Assembly: GCA_050084985.1 (NCBI GenBank)
Contig: JBITNC010000001.1
Coordinates: 212,846,001 to 212,910,000, forward strand
Length of the DNA: 64,000 bases
Source of the DNA: Nageia nagi
Lineage: Eukaryota > Pinophyta
Direction: 5' to 3'
Both the position numbers and the translations under genes were made by a program. The notes under the pieces were generated by a model. That model searched no databases, was not told where the DNA came from, and saw only the letters and a list, made by a program, of their open reading frames with translations. Below are positions 1 through 10,784 of this stretch, piece after piece; position 1 is the stretch's first letter, and each line of letters starts with the position of its first letter.

Positions 1-340
1 TAGTCATTGAACTTGAATTGCATCCATAGCTCACAAAAATTCTAGATAACAAGGCCTAATCTCATCAACCACTATATTCCAAGGACCATATCACATCCAC
101 CCAATGGTCATACATGTCACCATGCATCTTGTAGTCACCCATACTAAGCTTGATATTTTGACACCAACCTTTGTAAGCAATTTTACCTCCATTCCCAATC
201 ATTACCTCAAAATTATTTTGTGGGTAGATGTAAGAGTGGATCTTTATGGCCACATTAAGATCTACAAAATTATGAGTGCTTCCTAAATCCAACAATATTA
301 TCAACATTTGGCCTTTAAAATATCCCTTAACTTTCATAGT
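1..340 (-). pseudogene. Ty3/gypsy aspartic protease and start of pol (degraded)
   Basis: Read on the minus strand, this codes for a retropepsin-like domain of a Ty3/gypsy polyprotein, which would cut the Gag-Pol precursor. The active-site stretch reads LLDLGSTHNFVD (family form D-S-G-S-T-H-N-F), so the Ser after the catalytic Asp is now Leu. The end of the domain, GGCDMVLGI*WL, is visible after a frameshift near position 75. There the conserved Gln codon has become TAG, and the next conserved Trp is also a stop. The reading frame is continuous with the gag remnant upstream (to 1420). The reverse transcriptase would lie left of the window. It cannot make protein. Confidence 0.75.
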
Positions 341-1420
341 CTATAGAGAATTAAAACCATAGAGTGCATTGTAGAAAAAGTTTAGGAATAATTCATTATG
401 TTGGTCTACCTCTTTTTCAATATCTTCCATTGCATCCTCAAAATCCTCTTTAGATGGATCCTCAGGAGCTTTCGCATCCAACACATATAGTTTTTGGGTA
501 GCATAATGATGATCCCATGTAAATTTTTCACCATAATTATAATAGAGTTCTTTCTCCTTCTATTCCTCCATATCAACAAGGGTTAGTATCTTAACTGGTA
601 GGGAGTATACCAGCTTTAAACCACCTTGAGATGGTTGTAATTTCCAAGTAAGGTGCTTGGTGTATTTATGTTGTGTATTGAATTTATCTTCCACCAACTT
701 GGCAAGATTTTTTATCATGTTGTTTGGATTGAATATTTTGAATTTCACTTGAATTTACTCCTTCAATCCACTAATGAAATAACTTTGATAGAATGCATCA
801 TCTAGTCCTTTTGTATGGTTATCCAATTTCCAAAATTCTATTTGATATTTTCAAATTGCATTTATTTAGCATAATTTATTGAATGCATTGGCAAAATATG
901 CAAAGGAATTAGGGATGAATATGATAAGGAGATTTTGGGTAAATTCCCCTAAGATGGGATTTCATTTTCCTTTTTGAACCATTAGTACCATTGGAAGGCC
1001 TCACACTTAAGATGAAATGAGGCAAGATTGACTTTATGATCTTTGAGAATTTGATTTAGAGAAAATTATTACTCATCCAAGTACACCCAATTAGTAGCAT
1101 CATCACCATCAAATATTGGAAAGTCCAATTTAATTTTTTATGAAAGGAAAAAAGTTGGTTATGATCCTTGAAAATTATTAATACTTTGTCTAGTGTATAG
1201 TTTAAATTGATTTGATCCACTTGCATATGCTTATTCAAGAGTTTGAACCTTTCAATTAATATTAACAAAAAGTTAGTAGAGATCGCTTGTATTATTTTAG
1301 TAATCTCTTCATGATCCATGGGAATGGGTTTGTCTCATATTATTACTACCAAAGATTCAATTTTTTGTGATAATTTTTCCATGTCCTAGGATCTTTGACC
1401 ATCTACCATCTTGCTATTTT
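341..1420 (-). pseudogene. Ty3/gypsy gag remnant with decayed zinc knuckle
   Basis: Minus-strand capsid/nucleocapsid remnant of the same element. A block near 1060-1130 reads KLDFPIFDGDDATNWVYLDE, the conserved start of the plant gypsy capsid domain. It is followed around 1000-1060 by NLASFHLKCEAFQWY, the usual helix with QWY. Around 500-530 the zinc knuckle is recognisable as YYNYGEKFTWDHHY, in which Cys positions have become Tyr (TGC/TGT to TAC/TAT), followed by the typical KLYVLD stretch. Several in-frame TAG/TAA codons replace Gln codons, and there is at least one frameshift near 1120. The gag type and the initiator-tRNA-Met PBS fit a chromovirus-like element, but the lineage is not settled because pol is outside the window. 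Confidence 0.75.
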
Positions 1421-1960
1421 ATGAACTGCTATTTTTAGAAACTACTATTTTAAAAAATTTAAAAAGTGTATGGGTGCTATATGTCAAAATGATTAGCATG
1501 AAAAAATAATCATAACGAGATAGGCTAATATTTCTTTTCTTTTAAATAATCATTACTAAAGGTAACAAACTAAACTTATCAAAAACATCTAAGTCTTCAC
1601 CATTTGAGAGATACTAGCCTTTGAATTTTTTACCCATTTTGGATGTTACTATTTTGGATAAGATTAAGTATGATTCATGAAGGAAAATTTTTATTTTCAT
1701 AAATTATAGTAGTTTATAGTAAGAAGATCGATGCATAATGAATGCATGGAAGATAGATGGGTGTGATAAAAATGATGTGAAATGAAATAGGGTATGAATT
1801 TTTTTTTTGGTAGAATTTTAGCTATGAAATGGATAAAATGTAGTGTTCTAACTCAATGTGACTTGGTGTTCTAGAGAAATTTTGGTAGAGGTTTGGCTAT
1901 GAAATAGAAAAATGTAAGGTTCCAACTTGATGTGACCTTCCCCATAAATGCCAAAATTGG

Positions 1961-1974
1961 AGCTCTGATACTAC
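1961..1974 (-). promoter_or_regulatory. Primer binding site (tRNA-iMet type)
   Basis: On the minus strand this reads TAGTATCAGAGCT. It matches the plant initiator tRNA-Met primer site TGGTATCAGAGC with one G-to-A change. It lies 2 nt inside the LTR end at 1976, as expected for a 5' LTR, and gives the element's orientation. Confidence 0.75.
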
Positions 1975-1975
1975 A

Positions 1976-2360
1976 TGTTAGGAACCTGCAAGTTCCTAAA
2001 TAAGATTTGAACAAAATAATAGTAAATGTGAACTAAAGAAATAATGTAATCTCACAATCATAAGTAATACGAACTCAAATGTAATAAGATAGTAACAAAT
2101 TGATATTACTAAGAGATGAATCATGGGCCACTTCGAGGGTGCTACCTCCTTTACAACTCAAAGATATATTTTCTAAGATGATTACTATTATCTTCTAAAA
2201 AAGTATCTATAGTCCACATACCCTAATCCTAATCATCCATTCAATACAAAATGGTAATTCACCTTACAAATATGTTGGCCCCTTACATTTAATAAAAGCT
2301 TATAGTCTAATTAATAAACAACTATATTCTAAGTTAATGTTAGGATGTGGGATACTAACA
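1976..2360 (-). repeat. 5' LTR of the minus-strand gypsy element (385 bp)
   Basis: On the minus strand the segment starts TGTTAGTATCCCACATCC at 2360 and ends GGTTCCTAACA at 1976, directly before the PBS, with TG...CA termini. A TATA-like TATAAGC lies about 60 nt in. The partner LTR would be left of the window, so the target duplication cannot be tested; the outer flank is TAATT (2361-2365). Confidence 0.65.
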
Positions 2361-2364
2361 TAAT

Positions 2365-3530
2365 TTAAGATATAAATTTAGGGTTTAGAGTTTAGGGTAA
2401 GGTATAAGGTCCATGGTTTAATATTTATGGTTTAGGATATAGGGTTTAGGGTTTTAAGGTTAAGCTTTAATATTTAGGATTTAAGGAATATGGTTGATAG
2501 TTTAGGATTTAAGGTTTAGACTTTACGAATTAGGATTTAGGGTTCAAAATTTATGATTTAGGATTCAATATAAAAGTTTAGTATTTAGGGTTTAAGGTTT
2601 ATGGTATAAGGTAAAAGGTCTAGGGTTTAATGTTTATGGTTTTAAGGTATAAGGTTTAAGGGTTTAGGGTTAAGCTTTGATAATTAGGGTTTATGGAATA
2701 TGGTTTATGGTTTAGAATTTAGGGTTTAGAGTTTATGATTTAGGATTTAGGGTTTAATATTTAGGATTTAGAATTTAAGATTTAAGATTTAGGGTTAAAG
2801 ATATAAGTTTAGGGTATAGAGTTTACAATTTAGCATTTAGGGTATAGGATATAAGGTATAAAATCTAGGATTTAATATTTATGGTTTAGGGTATAGGGTT
2901 TTAGGGTTAAGGTTTAATGTTTAGGGTGTATTATTTATGGTTTAGGATTTAGGGTTTAGAGTTTATGATTTAGGATTTGAGTTTTAGGGTTCATGGTTCA
3001 AGATATAGGTTTAAGATTTAGGGTTTATAGTTTAGGGTATAGAGTGTAAGGTATAAGATCTAGGGTGTAATATTTATGGTTTAAGATTTTGAGAATAAGA
3101 TTTAATGTTTGGGGCATATATTTTATGGTTTAAGATTAAGGGTATATAGTTTACAATTTAAAATTTTGGGTTTAGGATATAGGGTATAATGTTTAATATT
3201 TGATGTTTAACATTAAAGATTTAAATTTTAGGGTTCAAGATATAGGTTTAGGGTTCAAGATATATGTTTGTGATTTAGGATTTGAGATTTAAGGTTTAAG
3301 ATATAGGGTATAAGGTATAAGGTATAGGGTTTAGACTATAAGGTATAAGGTATAATATTTAGGGTATAAGGTAGAAGGTTTAGTGTTTAATAGTTAAAGT
3401 TTAAGATTTAGGGTAAAGGGTTTAGGGTTTAGGATTTAAGATTTAAGATATAAGGTTTAAGGTTTAGGATTAAATATTTAGTATTTAGGATTAATTTTTA
3501 AGGTTTAGGCTTAAGGGTTTACATGGTTAT
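2365..3530 (+). repeat. Degenerate interstitial telomere-like array, TTTAGGG strand
   Basis: About 1.15 kb of short units close to the plant telomere heptamer TTTAGGG, with many variants such as TATAAGG, TTTATGG and TTTAAGG. The G-rich strand is on plus throughout. No long run of perfect heptamers survives, so this is old interstitial DNA and not a chromosome end. The mixture of TTTAGGG, TATAGGG and TATAAGG recurs in blocks of roughly 150-300 bp, for example phrases like GGTATAAGGTATAAG, which suggests segmental amplification after the first mutations. Confidence 0.85.
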
Positions 3531-3569
3531 CTTTTTTTTTTAACTTTACAAATGTGCATCAAGCATTCT

Positions 3570-6500
3570 TGTAACGACCCACCTAATGGCACTTGTTAAC
3601 TTTGAACACTATTAAAGATGTGAATGAAACTATGTTTAAATTATTGCTATGTGATGATCAATTTTAATTGAAAATATGTATTATTTGTATTGAGTTGATG
3701 CTGGCTTTAAGATTTTATGGTGCAGGTAATAGATTACTATAAGATGAAAGGAGAAATTGAAGACCTAATGAACCAAAGGTGAATTGGTGATGGGAATAGA
3801 AGGGTAAAAGAAAGAAATGATTAGCATTGAATCATTAACACACCCTATAACCATCATAAATCATGTATATTCATGTAGAATAATTATTATGATTGTTGAG
3901 TTCTTGATGAAAATATATTTGCAAAAATGTGTGGATTAACCTTACTTTGCAAAATGAGATGACTGTCATAGGTAAAGATGTGTTTTCCCTTATTTGGTAT
4001 TTTTGAAATTTAAATTTTAAAATAGAGGAAAAAAGAGGATATACCTTTAGTTAAATTTGAAAATTATTATAAGGTTAAAAAAATAAATTTAAAGGGGTAA
4101 AAGTTGAAAATAACTGTCCATATTATTGCCACATAAGGCTAATAGCAAAAACACTATTAGATAGAGACTAAAGTCTCCTTATGGTATGAAATGATATTTA
4201 ATAGCTAAAAAAATAATAGAGTAATAACCTTACTTACTTTTGTATTTTTGTGTTAGGTGTGGATAAGAGTTGGCACTAAATTATCAACTAGCAAAAAAAA
4301 TTCCAAAGTATTAAATGCCATTACCATCATCTTCAACTTTAAGCAAACCTAACCCAAAATTATTGAAGATGTGAAGAGACATCAATTTGAACACATTTGA
4401 GCCCCTTTATCTATAAATAAAAGATTGGAGCATTGAAAAAATACCAACAATAACTACCTATCTATCTCTTGCTATTTTCATTTTGTTTTGGTTATTCTCA
4501 AGCTTGGTGTAGAGTTACATGAAGAAAAGCAGTCTCTCTTTCCTCTTCAAGTCCAGGTGCATTCTTTTACATTTTTTTAAGGTATTACTATTTTTAAATA
4601 TTTAATATTATGTTTATCATAATGTTTGGTAAAGCTTTATAGAATTAATACTTGTTAGAAGTGTTGAACCATTTGTAGAGACATAGTGATTCTTTTATAT
4701 AGATTGTTACCATGTCATTTTTTTTTAAAAAGTAAAGGAGTTATATATATTTTTTTTAATCATTTTTTTTTATTATTTAGATATAAGGATGAAAAATTTC
4801 ACATACAAATTATATTATGATATTTTAAAGAGACTAGTTAAATATTCTCCCTTATGCCTTTAGTTAGAATTTAATAAATTTATTTTGACATAAATTTTAT
4901 TAAATTCTTAATATGATGTTTATTATAATATTTCATATAATTAATTATTGATTTAAGTGTTGTAGCATTTGAAGAGACATAATGGTCATTTTATTTAAAA
5001 TTTGGTACCATGTCATTTTCTTTAAAAAGTAAAAGAATGGGATTTTCTTTTGTTATTCTCTTTTTATTTAGATGTAGGAGTGGAAAATTTCATATACAAA
5101 TTATATTATGATATTTTAAAGAGAATAGTCAAATATTTCTCTTTATACGTTTAGCTAAAGTTTAATAAATGACAAATTTTATTAAATTCTTAATATGATG
5201 TTTATTATAATGATAAAGTTTCATTAATTATTGATTGAAGTGTTGTACCCTTTGAAGAGACATAGTGGTTATTTATTCAAAGGTTTATACCATGTATTTT
5301 TCTTTAAAAAGTAAAGGAGTGGGATGTTATTTTGTTTTTATTTGGATGTAGAGGTAGAAAATTTCATATACAAATTGTATTATGTATTTTATGATATTTT
5401 AACGAGACTAGTCAAATATTTCTCCTTATGCCTTTAGTTAGAGATTAATGAATTTATTTTGACATGAATTTTATTAAAGTTATAATATGATGTTTAGTAA
5501 AGAAATATTATTAAATTCATGTGAAAGTGGAGAAATATGAAGTAATAAAAATATGTTTTCTTATTATTATCTAAGTTTGTCAATTAAACTAATTAGTATC
5601 TAATGAGGTGATAAGTATGTTTAATATTTTTAATATGTTTAATATTTTTAATAAGTAATTCAAGAACTCTTTAGAATCTTGTAGTAAATAAACTATGGTT
5701 TTGAAATTATGATATTGGTATAATATTTAGTAAAATAATTCAAATAGTACCAATTTCATTAATTAATTATTAAGGTATCCAAGACCTTATTATGAATGAT
5801 TTAATTAATTAAGATAGATTAATTATAGAGTAAATAAATAATAGATTAATATACATTAACCAAGGAAAGGAAATAATTTCTTCTAAGGTCTATAGTTAAA
5901 TTCATTTGCATAATGGTTTAGTTTAAAAAAGGTTGTCTTGATCCTTCTTCCTCCTAGTACTCGATCCACCTATCAAGTTCTAAGGGGATGTTCGATGCTC
6001 ATGGCATGAAGATTGATGGAGATGATACAATGGTCAAAACCATATGATATGAAAAAATTTAAATTACAAATTCATTGGATATGTAATAGTATGATTTGTT
6101 AAAAAGATCCCATTAATGATTAAATGGGTTGTATTATATTAATTCATTAAAGGTTGATTTGTATTTATGTCATGATAATATGGTAAATGGAAAGTAGATG
6201 AATTGTATTTAAATGAATTGGTTTTACTATATAAATGATTGATAAGTTGTCCTTTTTATTGAGAATAATATTATGATAGTTTGATGTCATGATTACATGA
6301 ATAGGATTAGGAATTAATAATTATTATTTCATGATCAGTAATGGATAGTATAAATTGATTTAAGTAGATGATTTTACTAAGACTTCTAAAGAAGTAGATT
6401 ATTTAGGTTATTAATTCCAATAAAATCCAAAAATATCCCAACAACTTAGAAACAATTCTAAATTTGAACTATAAAGGTTCCAAATAATAATTTGTGATCA

Positions 6501-7388
6501 TTTGGGAAATTTTAGGTTGGGATCAAAATGGGTACAAATAGAAACCAATGGAAAATAAATGGGATTGATAAATATAGATTTTTTAGATAATAAGGTCAAG
6601 ATATTAATGATAAAATTTTAAAGGATAAAACCTATTTTGACTTAGAATTAGAAACTACCTTCTTAGTGAATGAATTGTTAACTTTGAGATTTAATGAGTT
6701 TATGGGTTACATAGTATATTAATGAATAAAGTGGGGAAATAGGGTCAAAAAATGCCACCTAAGTACATGATCTCACATATGAAACCAAAGTGGGTTGTGG
6801 CTTTTATTTATTTGCAAGTTATAGAAATTGATTAATTAAATTTATAAGGATCGAATGAATGTGTCTCAATTGCTTGTACAATGGTCTTAAGGATCATTAA
6901 TAAATAAGAACCTTTAATAAATCCACTATCATTCCAATGTTTTAGAAAAGGATCCCATATTAGGCTTAAGGATCCAAATTTAGGATCATTTGGAAAACTT
7001 TAGGGACCACCCTTAAGAGTACAATGGGATAAATACTCTAGGAAATAATGCAAGATGCTTGGAATTATTATGGGATCTAAATCATAAGTTATCTTAAACA
7101 TTGATTTACACTTAAACTAGCGATATTAAAGATACAATAAATAAGTCCAAATAAAATAAGGGTACGATCATCAGGAGTATCCACTTGCAAGTAAGGATAG
7201 GAATGCTTGGTGAATGAACCCTTGTACTTAGAAAGAAATGATGAAGAATAAATAAAGTTGATAATATATTAAAATGTAAACCATGTGGGATATATGTTGT
7301 AAATAGTAAACCTTGAGAAGCCAACAAATTAAAAAAAAAGGTCTTAAATTTAGATGTTTTAGTTGGTGAAAATTGGAGTAGCGTTACA
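3570..7388 (+). mobile_element. Giant solo LTR (3.82 kb) of a Ty3/gypsy-type element
   Basis: The segment begins TGTAACGACCCACC and ends GGAGTAGCGTTACA, so its termini are the perfect inverted repeat TGTAACG/CGTTACA. The flanks are ATTCT (3565-3569) and AATCT (7389-7393), a 5-bp target duplication with one mismatch. No PBS, PPT or coding domain is seen inside, so I read it as one LTR left after LTR-LTR recombination. A TATA box (TATAAATA, 4412-4419) sits only ~0.84 kb from the start, leaving nearly 3 kb of R/U5. The rest is AT-rich, and short ORFs such as the one at 7112-7327 (minus) look spurious. A relative lies at 45615-50482. Confidence 0.85.
4600..5490 (+). repeat. Three tandem ~290-bp units inside the giant LTR
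   Basis: Units start near 4600, 4906 and 5190, and a fourth is begun near 5482. Each carries TTAATATGATGTTTATTATAA, then GAAGAGACATAGTGG, then ACCATGTCATTTTCTTTAAAAAGTAAAGGAGTGGG, then AAAATTTCATATACAAATT. The marker AGAGACAT lies at 4677, 4973 and 5245, giving periods of 296 and 272. One unit recurs at 63263-63490. Confidence 0.85.
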
Positions 7389-8074
7389 AATCTATATGCC
7401 TAATTACTTTACCATGCAATGTGATGTGATTATCTTTTTTATAATTTCACAAATTGATTAAATCTTATTAATGTAAGTAATGTGAATTTTTTTTTAAGTT
7501 TTTAATTTTCCTAGAATGTATACTAGTTAGGTGTTAAAATAAGGTAGGATGGTAAACCTATAAGAAAGATTTACCATATATTTCCAATGAGTCACATAAC
7601 AATATATTGGAAGTGATCATTACAACTTTGCGTCAACTATGAACAATATAACCCTTATCTAATTGACATGAGCTCCATGCTCAATATGATGGATAAAAGA
7701 CTTCCTAAGGCTAAGTATCAACTTGGTGACTAAATATGTCTCTAAAGTGTAATGAGGCATAATAAATACCATCAAACAAGTAGTTAATGGCTTGCTACGA
7801 GTATCAACCCTTAATGACATAGCCAACAGATCAACTAGTCCATTGGTATCACCCAAAATAACTCTTATCTTCCTTTTTTATAGTCTTTCAATGAAAAGTA
7901 ATGACTTGTATTCTAAGGAAGACTACCTTCATAATAAAATCCAAGTTTAGCCCACTCTATGGCTCAATAATTATGGTGGTAGGAACTCAAGAAAATTAGA
8001 ATAATTGGTTATTCATCACCTCTAACTCATTTATGTTCATTTTAAAAGCATCATGCATATGCATCTAGAAAATA
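7389..8074 (-). other. Non-coding flank with a fragment related to the 57-kb element
   Basis: From about 7840 to 8070, the minus strand resembles the plus strand at 56940-57160. Shared phrases include GAGTT..AGGTGATGA.TAACCA, GAGCCA, and GAAAGACTATAAAAAAGGA versus GAAACTATAAAAAAGGAGG. That region lies just ahead of the gag remnant of the Tat/Ogre-like element, so this is probably a small fragment of the same family in the opposite orientation. A 65-codon minus ORF (7659-7856) follows on and may be decayed gag, but I do not recognise it. The first ~230 bases hold nothing I can name. Confidence 0.4.
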
Positions 8075-8434
8075 AAATATTAATATTAACATTGCACTAA
8101 AATTAACGTAGAAATAAGGTAGCATTAACAAAAAATTAACACTAACATTCTAATAGGATTAACATATAAGATTAACATTACTATTAAAAAATATAAACAT
8201 AAAAGTAATATTAATCAAACATTAATGATATCATAGTATTAACATTGCATTAATATTCTAATTACATTAACATTATAATAGGATTAATAGTACCATTAAA
8301 ATAATATGAACATAACATTAATATCACATTGCATTAACATTGATAGCATTAATATGCCATTAACATTAACATAGCATTGCATTAACATTGACATAACATA
8401 ACATATCATTAGCATTAACATAACATTAATTATG

Positions 8435-8760
8435 TTGAGAGGAATTCTTTAGTTGCAACTGGGGGTTGGGGAGAGTTTTAATATCACATCATCTATCTAG
8501 TGTAAACATTTGAATGACTATTTTAATTTTATTAAAATTTTAACATAAAATCAAATATATTAATACTTAACAATTAACTTCTAAAAAGGAATATGAAATA
8601 TATAATATTAAATTTTAGATTTACATTTATTTAATTTTAAGATATCAATTTTATATTTTATCAATATATATATTTTTTAAGATACCCAGATAAACACCAT
8701 GAAAAATGATATCTCTTGATGTTTTTTGATATATAAAAGGTTATAAGCTAGTATAAATTT
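8435..8760 (-). repeat. ~300-bp interspersed repeat, copy 1 (inverted)
   Basis: The minus-strand reading ACTAGCTTATAACC...TATATATCAA...CATCAAGAGATATCATTTTTCATGGTG matches the starts of the two plus-strand copies at 9240 and 9535. The far end carries the GC-rich CCCCAACCCCCAGTTGCAACTA, comparable to CCACCCCTTTTTGCAACTA in copy 2. It has no clear terminal inverted repeats and no ORF. It could be a MITE or a fragment of a larger element. Confidence 0.55.
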
Positions 8761-9239
8761 AACACTAACATACCTTTGACATTGTAATAATATTGTGCTA
8801 GGATTAACATTACCATTAAAATAACATGAATATAACATTAACATCACATTTCATTAACATTGATATAGCATTAACATACCATTAAATTAACATAATATTA
8901 ATACAACATTAACACTAATATAACATTAACATAGCTTTGATGTTGTATTAACATTGCAATAGGATTAGCATTACTATTGAAATAATATGGATATAACATT
9001 AACATCGCATTGCATTAACATTAACATAGCATTAATAAAGCTTTTACATAGCTTTGACATTGTATTAACATTGTAATAGAATTAACATTACCATTAAAAT
9101 AACACAAATATAACATTAACATCATATTGCATTAACATTGACATAGTACTAATAGTAACATAGCATTAATATAACATTAACATTAACATATCATTAATAG
9201 AGCATTCACATAACTTTGATGTTGTATTGACATTGTAAT

Positions 9240-9525
9240 AAGACTAGCTTTGATATACTCCCTTATATATAAAAAAAATGCTAAGAGGTATCATTTTTAA
9301 GGTGTAATTTATTATATTTAATACATGTTTTATATAATTTTCTTAATATATATATATTTTTATAATTTTTAAATTATATTTTTGAAGTTGATAATTTTTT
9401 TAAAATAAAAAAGTCCATTATTTTTTTTTAATATTGAAGTTGACATTTAATTGATGAAATCACATGTGACATTTTGGATCTCTACTCCACCCCTTTTTGC
9501 AACTATAATAATGCCTCTTGATGTT
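9240..9525 (+). repeat. ~300-bp interspersed repeat, copy 2
   Basis: Starts with GACTAGCTTTGATATACTCCC, then GCTAAGAGGTATCATTTTTAAGGTG, an AT-rich core, and ends CTCCACCCC...GCAACTATAATAATGCCTCTTGATGT. It lies directly beside copy 3 in the same orientation. Confidence 0.6.
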
Positions 9526-9529
9526 AGTT

Positions 9530-9835
9530 AATACTAACTTTGATATAACCTCTTATATATCAAGAAACATTGAGAGATATCATTCTCGAGGTGCCTATTA
9601 TGGATATAGCAAATTGTTATAGAGCTAGATTCTAATTAATTTTTAGTTTGTGATTTGAAATTGATTAAACATTTCATTTATATATAAAAATATTTATTAA
9701 AATTAATATAATCAATTTTATATTAAAATACTAATAAAATTAAAATAATTGGCCAAATATTTATGATCAAATAAATGATATGATATTTTGGCTCCCCACC
9801 CCTTGAATGCCATTATAGTTATGCCTCTTGATGTA
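9530..9835 (+). repeat. ~300-bp interspersed repeat, copy 3
   Basis: Starts with TACTAACTTTGATATAACCTC, then GAGAGATATCATTCTCGAGGTG, and ends CTCCCCACCCCTTGAATGCCATTATAGTTATGCCTCTTGATGT, parallel to copy 2. The two form a tandem pair with a period of about 300 bp. Confidence 0.6.
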
Positions 9836-10226
9836 ATTACCATTAAAATTATATTAACATAACATTAAATCATATTGCATTAACATTGAGATAGCATTAA
9901 CATACCATTAACATTAACATATAATTAATATAACATTAACACTAACATAGCATTAACAAAGCATTCACATAGCTTTAATGTTGTATAAACATTGTAATAG
10001 GAGTAACATTACCATTAAAATAACATGAATATAACATAACATTAATATTCATATTACATTATCATAGTATTAAATTTGTATTTACATTCAATAATATTAA
10101 CGTTGTAATAAGATTAACATTACCATTAAAATAACATGAACATAACATTAAAATCACATTATATTAACATTGACATAGAATTAGTGTACAATTAATATTA
10201 ACATAGCATTAATTTATCATTCACAT

Positions 10227-10661
10227 AACATTAACATTAACATTAACATTAACATTAACATTAACATTAACATTAACATTAACATTAACATTAACATTAA
10301 CATTAACATTAACATTAACATTAACATTAACATTAACATTAACATTAACATTAACATTAACATTAACATTAACATTAACATTAACATTAACATTAACATT
10401 AACATTAACATTAACATTAACATTAACATTAACATTAACATTAACATTAAACATTAACATTAACATTAACATTAACATTAACATTAACATTAACATTAAC
10501 ATTAACATTAACATTAACATTAACATTAACATTAACATTAACATTAACATTAACATTAACATTAACATTAACATTAACATTAACATTAACATTAACATTA
10601 ACATTAACATTAACATTAACATTAACATTAACATTAACATTAACATTAACATTAACATTAA
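10227..10661 (+). repeat. Pure (CATTAA)n hexanucleotide microsatellite, ~435 bp
   Basis: About 72 uninterrupted copies of the hexamer, read as ATTAAC/CATTAA on plus and TTAATG on minus. The only break is one extra A near 10450, which shifts phase. It sits inside an otherwise strongly degenerate array of the same hexamer, so it looks like recent slippage expansion. Translations in any frame are dipeptide runs and are not genes. Confidence 0.95.
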
Positions 10662-10784
10662 TTAACATAGAATTTATATTAATATTATCATATGATTCAT
10701 ATTGCATTATGATTAACATTATCATATTCATAACATTGCATTAACATGAATATAACAATAACATTACATTAACATGAATATAAC

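Noticed and set aside
2365-3530. A true chromosome end
   Set aside because: Units are strongly degenerate, the array is flanked by retroelements on both sides, and similar patches of both orientations recur through the window.
10227-10661. CRISPR array
   Set aside because: There are no spacers; it is a simple hexamer microsatellite in a plant genome.
10217-10731. Long minus-strand ORFs of Met-Leu and Asn-Val dipeptides
   Set aside because: They are only translations of the CATTAA hexamer repeat, open in every frame because the unit has no stop in those frames.
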